Assembly: GCF_024713975.1 (NCBI RefSeq)
Contig: NC_091111.1
Coordinates: forward strand, 18,821,501 to 18,885,500
Source of the DNA: Paralichthys olivaceus
Lineage: Eukaryota; Chordata; Actinopteri; Pleuronectiformes; Paralichthyidae
Length of the DNA stretch: 64,000 nucleotides
Direction of reading: 5' to 3'
Shown: positions 13,637 to 24,943 of the stretch, one piece after another
Position numbering within the stretch: position 1 is the first letter of the stretch
Layout of the letters: the number at the start of each line of letters is the position of its first letter
Notes under the pieces: model-generated
Seen by the model: the letters and a program-made list of their open reading frames with translations, nothing else
What the model was told of the DNA's origin: nothing
Database searches by the model: none
Translations under genes and position numbers: made by a program

Positions 13637-16600
13637 AGGAACAGAAACAGACGAGGACTCCGGCTGCAGTTAGAGAGCAGCTGGATCATGAGGACTGACC
13701 CCAGTGGACGAACCTGTGGACAGACACAATCTAGAAAACACTAAATATTAGGAGTAACAGCTTTTCTCACCTTCCAGCATCACAGAGGACACAGAGCCCA
13801 CAATGACCATGAATTCAACTTTTAATTATCTGTTGTTATAACACTGCTGGTCACTATGAAATAGCAGCACATAACTTCTAAAAGTAAATAAAGTAATTCT
13901 AAAGTAATAACATATTAATTTACAGAGTTTTTAAAGAGACAGTAACAGTTTTCACTTGAATAGAAATTATATACCACAAAAAAAGAGTGCTTTCTATTAC
14001 TGAATCTTAATTAAATCTGGTCTAGACAATATATATGTATTATCTGTATGGATGTTGGTGATGAGGCACTAAGACATGACAACAGTGTTTCATTCATTTC
14101 AGTATTCATGTGATGCACAGAGCTTCTTCACTGTCAGTGGTTTAAAAACACAACTTCTGCTCCAACATCACATCTATGACGGCCATCTTTTTCAAAAGAC
14201 GTTAGTTCAGGAGGTCAAGACCAAATCAATGAGTCTGGATCTCGTGAATTTCCCGCTAAATGTGGTTTCATAAAGGAACAGTTGGGCCTTGAAGGAAGTA
14301 TGAACTCTACTGAGTGACAATCTAGTTTTTACTTTATTTAGATGATAGAACTGTGCTCCAGCCTCAATAAAAACAGAAGCTGCTGCTGTACTATGCAAAG
14401 TACTACGAAATGTAAAAGTCTCAGTAGTTCTATCATAACTAACGTGTCTGAGCCTTAGTTAATCCGATGAAATAAGACATTTCAGTCATTAAATGTCAGA
14501 TCTCAAAGTATAATTTCACGTAAAAGAAAATGAGGTCAGGGATCCAAGGTGCTCTGTGAAATAAACCTGCTCTCTCTTCACGTCGAGCTTTTCTTTGTGC
14601 TATCAAACAGAGCAAAGTGCAAGCATGGTGATAAAGATTTGGTCTCAAGCATAAAGGACATGGGACGCATTTCAACAGGAGAGAACACAGTGAGTCAGTG
14701 GTCACACTCAGGATCAGAGGGAACCAGGAGGTCACAGGTGTTGTCAGATGTTCCTCCTCCCACCAAGGAGGTTACGTGTTCACCTCTGACCTTTAGTTTG
14801 CTCATGGGTTTGTTTGTTTGTAAGAAAACCAGGACAACCAAATGGGGAGAAACTATTGAGTTCTGGTGAGGATCCAGGAATTTCTATGACTTTCTTGAGA
14901 ATTTTCCCAGAGAATAAATGATGTATCTTGACGAAAAATATCAGGCACATTTAGAGAACTGACCTCTATGAGTGTGTGTGATTTCTTGCAGCTTGAATTT
15001 AAGTGAACTGCTGTTCTGTTCTGAGCTCTGTTAGGGATGCTGGACGGATTACCACAAAAACTTTAAGTAACAAAGCCTGAAGAAAAACATTACTTGACTT
15101 GTTACTGGGCTTGATGTAAAATAATGGAAATCACTGAGCAGGAATGAATGTGTTTTCCACCACTTCATAACATAACAACTCCTGCTTTCTGAAATACTTC
15201 CCATGAACCACAGGAGGTTTTTCCACTTTAAACGACACAGGCTGATCTTTCTAAAGGCATCTGATGGAGCGATGAAGGGTCGAACACTTTCAACAGAAAG
15301 AGAAACAGTAAAATACATGAACACAGTTTGTTGAAGACAGATTCACAGATTAAAGGGTAGAGTCGTTATTGTAGTTAAAGGAAACTGAGGTGCAGAACAG
15401 GAGAGAAACGAAGAATCAAAAACATAAATGAAACAAAATGTGAAAAGAAAAAACTAAATAGAGTCAAACAAATGACAACCATCCATAAGCACACGCCACG
15501 ACTGCAGATAGAGTATATAAACATTAGGCTACATGCTATCGGTTAAATATTCCACGCTCCATATTAAATCCTTAAATCCTTCATATTAAACTGTCGTACC
15601 TTCACTGTGACAAGATCAATGAGTCTTTGTTGGTGAACAACACTTGGAATGTTTAACGGCTTACAAAATGAAAAGTTAAAGTTAATCCCTAACCAAAACA
15701 AATAAGATAAATTCATTTAATCCATCGCAGGAGGGCGATTATTTTGATTATTGATTAACAAAGTCTGAAGTTTTCTAGCTTCAGCTTCACGATTAGATCA
15801 AATACATCAGATTTAATGATTTTCTTTATCGATATTATACAAAATTTAAAAACTTGTTTTGTTGGTCAAACAAGACATTTAGAAAGAAGCCATCTTGATG
15901 GAAACCATGAAGGAAGTTGTGTTTCCATCTGCGTTTGTTAGTCAGGATAACGATAAACTACGGGACTGGGAGGATGCGAATGTGTGGAGGAAGAAGCCAT
16001 AACATTTTGGTTCTTTTCTGCATCAGGGGGCAGGTTCAGGATTTCTTTCCCTTTCTTTGGCTGCCATTCTAGTCTGACAGATAAAGCCATTTCATTTCTC
16101 TCCGTGATTTTGATGAGGATATTTATCCCAGTCATTTGTGCATTGAGCCAGATTCAGGGGGCGATCAGCTTCACTTAGCATAAAAATTGGAAACGGTAAA
16201 ACAGCTCGTCTTGATCCGTCAAAACTCCAATCCAAACTTAATCCCATGGAATGAGGACGGAAGGTAGAACTGATCCTCGGATCAGATTAAACGAGGTGAT
16301 GATGAGTCGTGCGAAATTATAAAGATCATATTCAAGAGGCACAAATGTTTTCAGAGAGAGAACGACTGGACCAGTTTAACAAAAATACTGAAGCATCCTC
16401 TCTTCAAGTCAGAGCAACTTCTTCCCTTTCAGGTAAACGTAAAAGACAAAGAGTGTTTATCAAAACCTTTTAAAAGTATAAGACACGTTTAAGAATCTGT
16501 TACATATAAACACAGATAAACGGTAGAACTAGGATTTCTCTGAGCTTTACACCAACGAACATTTCCATACAGAGAAGCACAAAGTCTCCACCCACGTTGA

Positions 16601-16807
16601 CACCTTGACGTTTCCTTCCAATCATCACCGAAAAGCTCGAAAACCTCAGAAGAGCAGCTCTGTCATTAGCTGCCTTCTCACCTGTTTGTCTTGAGGAAAC
16701 CCGTTCTTTAATGGACACTTTCAGATGGTGTCTTTCCCTACCTCTGTTAGAACCAGCTCCGGTGCACGATAGTGTTTGATGACAGAAGTGTTGTTTCCTG
16801 GACGTGT
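13637..16807. other. Region without recognised gene; includes znf512 3' UTR
   Basis: No exon with splice sites and recognisable protein was found. Part next to 16807 must be the 3' UTR of znf512 on the minus strand. A minus-strand AATAAA (plus TTTATT at about 14331-14336) is one possible distal polyadenylation signal, but the UTR end cannot be fixed. Confidence 0.5.
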
Positions 16808-19800
16808 TTAAGTGCTCCGTTGCTGCTTCCCGGCCTCAGGGTGCGGCTCCATGGTGCCCAGTCCTTTCAGGTTCCACTGCTCCACCTGTCTTTGCCTGTC
16901 CTGCCGCTCCACCTCCGTTTCGCTGGACGAGCTGCTGACGCCACTGCCTCCACCTCCGCCGAACGCAAAGCAATCCTTCCGCTTCCCGTCAGCCTTCCCC
17001 CTCTCCCCTCCTCCCTCTCTACCCTCCACCATCTCCCTGCTGTCCTCTCCAGGTTTGTCACCGTCAGCCAGCTCCATCTGGAGCGGGGCCTGCTCCGACC
17101 CGTGCACCGCTCCACTCCGGTCCATGTCCACCCACAGCGGTTCCGCAGGAGGCTCCAGAGGGGTGTACTGCAGGATCGGCTGCTGGAGCTGGGCGTCCGC
17201 CTGCGGAGGGAGGTTCTGGTGCTCTGGATGGAGGAGCTGGGTTTGGTGCTGGAGGTGATGCAGCGGCTGCAGAGGGTGCTGCATGGGCTGGAGCTGGAGA
17301 TGATGATGCGGCTGCTGCTGCTGCTGATGGTGATGGTGATGATGGTGATGGGGGCAGTGGAGGTGCGGGTGATGCTGGAGGTGGTGTTGGTGATACTGAT
17401 CCACAATCTGCTTGTCCACGTTATGGATTAACTCCTTGTGCTGGTTTTTCAGGAACTTCTCAAACGTTTTGGAAGCCTTCTTGTTCGTCACAAACCAGTC
17501 CTGTCCACACGCAGGAAAAACAAGACGTCAAGAGGGGAACTCAAAACAGCGGTGAACATTTACGTCTGCACAGAGTGACAGAAATGTAATTGATCGTGAT
17601 TAAGAGACAAAGTGAGAGATGTGAACTGTGTCGTTACCTGTGAATGCACAGAGTTGATGTGATATTTCACTCCACTCTCAGAGTTAAACTCTTTATTGCA
17701 GATAAGACATCTGTATTTTCCAGCTTCGAAATCGCCCTGAAATGGGATCAAATGAGAAATCTGTGAACGATCCCTGAGGACTGGAACATCCAACACTACT
17801 AGTTTTAACACCCATCATTGTTGCTACTGTCACGTCTGCCGTCCACACTTCTCCAGAATGTCTGAACGCCTAAAACGCTTGGAAACGCTGGTGGTCCCGT
17901 TGTAGTTTGAAAACTCTGGGTCTGTGTTGTAGTCTGGACTTGGACAACAATATGTTTTTAGGTGGTTATTACTGATGCTGAGCTCAGTTTAATAATGAAA
18001 ACCTGCATCTGCACTTGGGTCGTCATGGTGTATTAGGATGCATTTTTATTCTGGACCAGAATGAACTCACCCTGGTGCAGAGGCCCAGATGAGCCTTCAG
18101 CCCAGACACACTGGTGTAGGTGCAGCCACAACCCTGAGGACAGAAATGATGTGAAACCAACAACACGGACTGATTATTGGACTTGAGAGACGAACAAATA
18201 AAGACGGAGAACAAATAATAATATCACTTCCATACAAGCAAGAAATTTAAATGACTCGATAAATGATTTTCTGGAGATGTGAAGCGTTTTCTACCTGGTT
18301 GGGACAGTGGACTTTCCTCTGCAGCTTCACCTCGTTCTTCCACTTCCTCAGCACCTCCTGGCTGAAGGCAGGGAGGCCTGGTCGAGCGTATTTTAACTAC
18401 GAAGCACAGGACGCAGGTTAATTCAAGTGCAAAGGTTCATTAAGTGCACAGAGAGAATAATACTGCATGAATAATCTTCTATAGTGTAGAGATATATCCG
18501 AGGATTCCCTTTATTCTCCACTTCTCCTCCACACAAACCGAATCTCCTCTTGCCTTTTTGTCGTCGGGCACCAGGTCGGACTGAAACTTCCTCTTGGGCC
18601 AGTCTTTGGGCAAGTCGTTGTTGGCGATTTCAGCCAAGTGGAAGTTGGCCACCTGTGCCGAGGCCCGCTGCACCCGGCCGCTCGGCGTCCTCTCCGGGTT
18701 GGCCTCCCTCTGGGCCTTCAGAGCCTCGTCTTCCTCAGTCTTTTCGGGCGTCTGGGTAACAGGAAGGAGACAGTTCAACAGGTCGAATTTAGGAAAATCT
18801 ATTTAAGACAACGATGTAGTGTTTAATGAACTTTAAAAAAAAGACCAACCTAATCACACTTATATATTATTTTGACAGAGTTCAGACTTTTTAAGGCGTT
18901 TGATTAAGATTTATTTATGTTGATTCAGTTTCTTTGATCTGAGTCAAATTAAAAACCTGACTCACTGGAGTGTGCTCTGATTTAAGGTGGTATTCCAGAC
19001 CAGCCTTGGATTTGTATGTTTTCCCACAGTGAGAACAGTTCAGCAACAGCTTCTCCAGCTCGGACTCCTCCTTCCCACACTTCTTCATGTGGTAGACGTA
19101 GCCCATGATACTGGTGAAAGCAGCAGTACAGCCCTGAGACAGAGAAAAGAACATGTCATAGAAATATAGAAAATATCGGATCTCCTGTCGTATATTACTT
19201 CTAACCTCGGCCAAGGGGGTTATGATTTCCTCTGGGTTTGTTTTGTTTGTGCAAAGACTCCTGGATTGATTTCCACAAAAGCATCTGATATCAGTGATAT
19301 AGCGATAAAGTGGCCGATCATCTTTGGTAGAGGTCTGCAGCATGTGATTTATTTTATGATTTATTTACCTCTTTGGAGCATTTTAATTTGCCCAGTCTCT
19401 TCAGGATTTTACGCAGTTTGTCTTTTATGGCCCGATCGTCCAGGTCCTTGGCTTCTTCTGCTGAAGGCTACAGAGACAAACGTTAGAGAAAGGACCTGAA
19501 GGTTCGGCACAGCAGGAGTCAGAGAGGCAGGCTCTTACCAGGTGGCTGTGGTCGGCCATGATGTGATACTTCATCCCTGTGGAAGACTTCAGCTGTTTCC
19601 CACAGTGTTGACAGGTGAATGGTTGCTGCACACAGGGACACATGTTAACATCGGGAGTGAACCGAGCTTTAGTTCGTGTCTAATGTCTGCTCACCAGTCT
19701 GCAGTTCTCCATGTGCTTCTTCAGCCCCTCCACCGTCTTCCTGCTCACACTCTTACATTTGGGACAGGTGACTCTGCCTTTGGCCACGATCTGGAGCTGC

Positions 19801-22312
19801 CAGCGCTCCTCTTGACTTCCTGTCGGCAGAAACAGACATTGTGTATTTTACTCTGTGGAGACATTCTGGAGGAAGAAGTGGTGTTAGTGCACGTTAGCGG
19901 GTTAATTTAGTTAGAGGTGGAGTGAGGTGGTAAAGGAAAGATTGAGGCCCCGTTCAGACAAGAGGTGGCAAAAGTACACACAAGTAAAAGTAGAAGTACT
20001 GACTCAACCTCTTTACTCCAGTAAATGTACAGGTTTTGAAACGACTGTGCACATCAACTGAAACTCATGTCACATTAATATCGTTCAATGACGATTTCAA
20101 TTAAACCACAAAATAAAAAACAATCGACTAAAAACAAGTTAAAGCAAGAAAACGATTTGTGACAAGAAAAAAAAGAGTCCAGGATAGAAAGAAGAGATGT
20201 TGTGTCTCAGTGTCTCTCACCTGGAGCGTAGGTAGGAGGCTCCTTCTTAGAGGAGACAGCTGGAGGTTTGTGATCCTCACTGGACGGAGCCGTCGAGGCT
20301 TCACCGCTGGTTTCTGAACCTGAAACATTCACATCAGATTTTTTTTTTTTTTTTCCCAGAGCCTCGTTTGTGCTTCTTCTTCTGTGGTTTGTAATCAGTC
20401 ATTAAAATCTGGCATCAAGGATTAAATGTCTCATTACGCTGCCGAGTTGTCAATCCAGTGTAAACGTGGTAGATTTAGAGTGTTTGTTCCCTGAAGGTTG
20501 CGGAACAGATATTAAATGATTTACACAATAAATTCAAACACTGACATTATTTTTATGTCAAAGTAGAAGAATTAATGTTTTTTTATTCACAGTCGATGGT
20601 TGTGTCGTGGTTAACTATGAGACTGTGAACTCACAGGCGTCTCTGCTCTCTGGTGGCTGCTCCATCTCTGCTCTCTGCACCTTCTTCATGTTCAGCTCTT
20701 TAAAAACACACAGGAAGAACAAAACCAACAAATCAGCATAAAACAAACACAAATCTGCTGACATCACACTCTCACATTTTATTCCTTCTGCTGTACTCTT
20801 GTATCTATATACTCAAGCTTACACTTTTAGGACGGTTTCATTTGAACTTTAAACTATAAAAACTCAACTAAAAGCATAATAAACAGAGACTCAGGATAAA
20901 TAACTGATAGTATAACTGAGTCCAACTTTCAAAATGTCCTAGAAATACTATTCATAACTTGAGATATGTGACAACACAATAATGAGAAATTGTGGGTCTG
21001 GGATCTTTGTACCTGGTCTCCAGACGTGTCCTCTGTCTCTGCTCGTGTTGTTCCAGACTTGGTCTTGGTTTCGGCCCGATCCCCACGCCGGCTCCGGCCC
21101 CGAGGAGGCCTGCTCTCTTCCTGGATCCCTGCCGGCGTTCCAGGCCTGATCCTGGCCTCGGTCTCTGCCGGCTGCCCAGCCCTGCTCAGGTCCCCTGTCC
21201 TGACCCGTCATCCAGGCCTGCTCCTGTCCCCCATGAGCTCTGTCCCTGCCTGACATCCATGTCTGATCTGGACACAAGTGTCCCGCTCGCTCTCTGCCGG
21301 AGTTCCACACCTGCTCGTGGGGTCGGTCTCGACCCGGGGCCCAGGCGTTGGGGCCTCTTTCCCTGGAGTCCCAGCTCTGGTCCTGAGGATGGGGCTGATC
21401 CCTGCCTGCTTCGGGGCCTTGAGGCCACGCCTCCTTCGCAACCAGTCTCGGAGGGAGCCTCGCTGTGGGTGGAGCCATGGAGCCGGGGCCCACCCCATTG
21501 GCCAGGTCACCTGATGACATCACTGAGCAGCTGGGGGTTGGGTAATCTACTGTTCCCATGGAAACACTCTGGAGGTCCTCGTACCTGATATTAAAAGAAA
21601 TATTATACTCGTCAGAAAATACTGATGGTGGAGACGTTCAAAAGTTTATACGTGTGCTTGGACTGTCGCTGGCTTTTCTTCATCATCATCATCATCGAGC
21701 TATAAGTTCAAGTTCAAAGTTCAAACAAATGTTCTTTCCCTAAATTCATTCTAATATCAACAAAAACAAGTCACTTCTTGAACTATCACATGTCTGATCG
21801 CTCTCGTACCTTTTTCTACCGTACGTCCGTTTCATCTTCAGAGAGCCGTGGGCTTGAGACTCGTCATTCTGAAACATTCAAGTACAGAACTGTGAAGATG
21901 CGACGCTGTGCATGAAGTCGACAGATTGTGTGAATCAGAACAAGGAAACACGTCTTTATACACAACATTTACTGGTACGACCCCACAAATGCAAAACCAG
22001 CAGGATGTAGTGTATAATCCATTCACTCTCACCTTAGTGCATCCAACTGCATCTGATTCACAGTCTCGTTCTGGCATTCGCTGAACAACTGTAGGAGAGA
22101 GTCAGATTCAAACCCGAAACAATGAAAAACTGAAACTAGTTCAATCGTGATGTTGCACCGTCACGTTGACACTGATTGTGATGATTGGAACTTGTCTTTT
22201 TTTTTTGTGTACCTGGACATAGAGATCCACTTTTAAGGTGTGACTGGGCTGACTTTCTTTTTCTTGGCACATACAGAGGTGACATATCCCCTCCGACATG
22301 GGCAGGGTCCAT
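16808..22312 (-). CDS. znf512: Zinc finger protein 512
   Basis: Nuclear zinc-finger protein. Coding exons on the minus strand: 22312-22213, 22088-22033, 21868-21810, 21584-21013, 20697-20635, 20319-20221, 19819-19695, 19625-19539, 19467-19369, 19133-18966, 18751-18554, 18396-18295, 18133-18071, 17736-17638, 17500-16808; they join in frame to 860 codons plus stop. Fingers: residues 335-356 (C2HC, CPKC...HMENC), 363-384, 417-439 (C2HC), 453-474, 573-595 (C2HC) and 607-628. Linker phrases such as [32 protein letters not shown] and KTFEKFLK match human ZNF512 in order; the human protein is much shorter (about 570 residues). The extra length comes from exon 4 of the CDS (Arg/Asp/Gln/Trp repeats) and a 231-residue last exon with His/Gln runs. 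The intron after 18554 has a GC donor. The start is the first ATG of the second exon ([10 protein letters not shown]); exon 1 is non-coding. Confidence 0.93.
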
Positions 22313-23440
22313 TCTAAGAGCCGACACCCGGAAGAAAATCACCAAACAAGACAGAAAACATCATAAACATACACATCACTTCATTTTACTGTGAAATACT
22401 CATCAAGGACGATTTGACCTCATCTTAAAAGCTGAGCTGTGATGCAGGTCTCGATCAATAATTCTGGTTTCTATATGATCTTGATAAAGTTCCAGTTATG
22501 TCAGAGGATCCACTGTTGTTTTACACAGCCAGTCAATCATAAAATGAAAAGTGGAACCAGACCAAATCTATGTAGAAGCTCTTGAGCGTCATCTTGTCTT
22601 TTGTGTTAACTTCTTTTAATTTGACGTAATGTTAAATGGATGTATTTTGCTTCCTGTCTATTGTTGCCCATGATGTTGTAAACCCAGCTGCTATACGACG
22701 CAAAACTAATTTCAGATGTGTTCTGACAATAAAGCATCATTGTCATTACACAAGTTAAAACTGTTGTCAAATGACGCCTCCACTTGCTCCTGGTTGAATC
22801 GGTTTGTACGTAAAAACAAAAATGTTAATAGTCATAACTTTCCCACAGCCATATTTGTTTTGTCTTGTTTCATTTCCATGTTCACCATCTTATTATTATA
22901 TGTCTTTATTCTTATAGTTATTATTTGGGCAGAGAATCCAAACTATGAGGATTCTGACTTCATTTGACCATCCTATTATTTTCATGATCTATTAGTCACA
23001 CAGTATTATTATTATTCTCATAAGTAACCATGCATTATAAACATAAGGAGAATGGAAACCCAAAGTAGAAATTATAAAAACCTGGAATAGAAACAGAATA
23101 AATACAGTGGAGTAGTTTAGCGATGAAATGCACGGACAGAGATAAATGCTGCAGTTAAATGCTTTACACCTGACTTCACATTACATGTGTGTATCATTGG
23201 CTTTATCTGACTGCAGCTGTTGTTATGGTTCAATGATCCCCCGCTGCACACTGAGGCAGGAGCACGTGAACGCATCATTCCAGGCTGCGTGGTTAAAACG
23301 ACGTTTGTCTTGAGACGAAGAGAAACTCGAGTGGATGTGAATCTGCAGCGGAGCCACACGTTCATCCTCCGGAGGTTTATTCTCCGGAACATCCAGGGAC
23401 TGTTTCACACGAGCCGCCGCCGCCGTCCATTGTTTCTTAC

Positions 23441-23720
23441 CGGAGGAGGAACAGCGAGGCTCCGTCCTACAGCTCGGTCACAGCCTCCATGTCCTCAGCC
23501 TGAGCCCCCCCGGCCTCCCGCGGCCTCCCGTCCCCGGCTCTGGTGAGCAGCAGGCGGGTCAGACACCCAGCACAGGCCCGGTCCAAGAGGGAAATGATCC
23601 GGAGCGGGTCGGTGTGAGGATCGGAACCGGTCCAGATGTGAGATCCGCTTCTCTTCAGAGGAACGCCCTCCTCCTGCATCTGCTGCTGCCTTCAGGACCT
23701 GTGGGAAATAAGGCCTTTAA
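23441..23720 (-). promoter_or_regulatory. znf512: znf512 non-coding exon 1 and promoter
   Basis: GC-rich block ending on the minus strand at a clear donor (CCTCCTCCG|GTAAGAAAC, exon end 23441), which would splice to the coding exon at 22313. It contains a 70-codon upstream reading frame (starting MQEEGVPLKRSG) that stops just before the donor; since only the recent duplicate shows it too, I treat it as untested 5' UTR rather than a protein. The upstream border is approximate. Confidence 0.55.
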
Positions 23721-23836
23721 AGGTTCAGTGTGCGGGATCCAGTGACATCTAGCGGTGAAGTGTCATGTTGCAGCTGAACACCCGTCACCTCACCCTGTCG
23801 AGAGGAACAGTGAAAAATAAGAAACAGGACCCAATC
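23700..23836. mobile_element. Dispersed repeat fragment upstream of znf512 (left arm)
   Basis: Contains AGTGACATCTAGCGGTGAAG and CTGAACACCCGTCACCTCAC, a motif pair typical of short dispersed fish repeats. The same sequence is present, inverted, at about 32718-32853 in the right arm. Family not identified. Confidence 0.4.
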
Positions 23837-23842
23837 TATCTG

Positions 23843-23913
<71 letters not shown>

Positions 23914-23970
23914 GTCTGTCTGTCCGTCTGTCTATCTGTCCGTCTGTCTGTCTATCTGTCCGTCTATCTG

Positions 23971-24001
<31 letters not shown>

Positions 24002-24014
24002 GTCCGTCTGTCTG

Positions 24015-24061
<47 letters not shown>

Positions 24062-24076
24062 GTCTGTCTGTCTGTC
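23837..24076. repeat. (CTAT)n/(CTGT)n microsatellite, left arm
   Basis: Tetranucleotide array of CTAT with CTGT and CCGT variants. Its right-arm counterpart (inverted, GATA/GACA) is much longer and interrupted, so the arrays have changed since the arms were duplicated. The long Tyr-Leu-Ser frames over it are artefacts. Confidence 0.97.
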
Positions 24077-24283
24077 AGAAGGATGAGCTGAAATAAAAAA
24101 GAAAAAGAACACACACTTTTTGTCGCTGTCTCAAAAATAAACCGTCACTGATGTTAACGACTTCAATCCTCCCAGTTTGTCGTCAGAAACCTTCTGGTGT
24201 CGGTGCCGCCACTTTTCTTCACTTTTCTGTAAATTCACTTCAACAACATTGAAACAGAGGAAACAGGAAAGTTTTACGAGGCT

Positions 24284-24289
24284 TTTATT
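24284..24289 (-). terminator. Polyadenylation signal of copy A
   Basis: TTTATT on the plus strand gives AATAAA on the minus strand about 655 nt after the stop codon; equivalent positions in copies B (31154) and C (40105) are conserved, supporting a long shared 3' UTR. Confidence 0.6.
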
Positions 24290-24943
24290 GATTCACTTTC
24301 AAATGGAACTCTAAGTTTACAGAGACAAGCTAAGACAACATGATGATAACATGAACGTGATCTAAATATTTTAAGCAGTGTTGAGCAGCAAAAGTCATTA
24401 TTCGATAAAAACGTGAGTCTTCATTGGAAACACATAAGATTCCAGTCAAGACAAATTCAAACACGACAGAAAAACATTTCTCAAAAGCATAAACTACTGC
24501 TGACATCAAGTGACTGAAATTAAAAAGTCAATCTTAACATCTGTGTTACAACTATATGACAACTGCACATTGAAATTACTTTTTACGTTTATCTCGATGT
24601 GTTAGTGTTTCATTTCTCTCCCTCTTTGTCTGTCAACTTGATTTGAAGCTAATATTTTTAAGCTGCTCACTTTTCATCTTGCAGTCACTTTCACTTTTGA
24701 CTTCCCATCAGCCACCACCTCTTTCCCAGATATGATAGCTTTGATATAATTACTGTATTTGTAAAGCGCTTATCTAAACAAAGGTAGAGTAAAACTCTTC
24801 AGCCCAGAATCCTTCAATATTAGTTACACATACATTGGCACTTTCTGATTTTAGGACTATGTAATGTTGATAATGTGATTTAATTAGATTTAAGTTTCCT
24901 TCATTTGCTTTTTGTTTTCTCACGTTCACTGTCCTCCATCATG

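Noticed and set aside
20990-21588. 198-residue plus-strand reading frame opposite the znf512 repeat exon
   Set aside because: Antisense shadow of a GC-rich coding exon whose minus-strand frame splices correctly with its neighbours.
23467-23679. 70-residue protein MQEEGVPLKRSG... conserved in both arms
   Set aside because: The two copies are recent duplicates, so conservation carries no weight; it lies in non-coding exon 1 of znf512 and is more likely an upstream reading frame.
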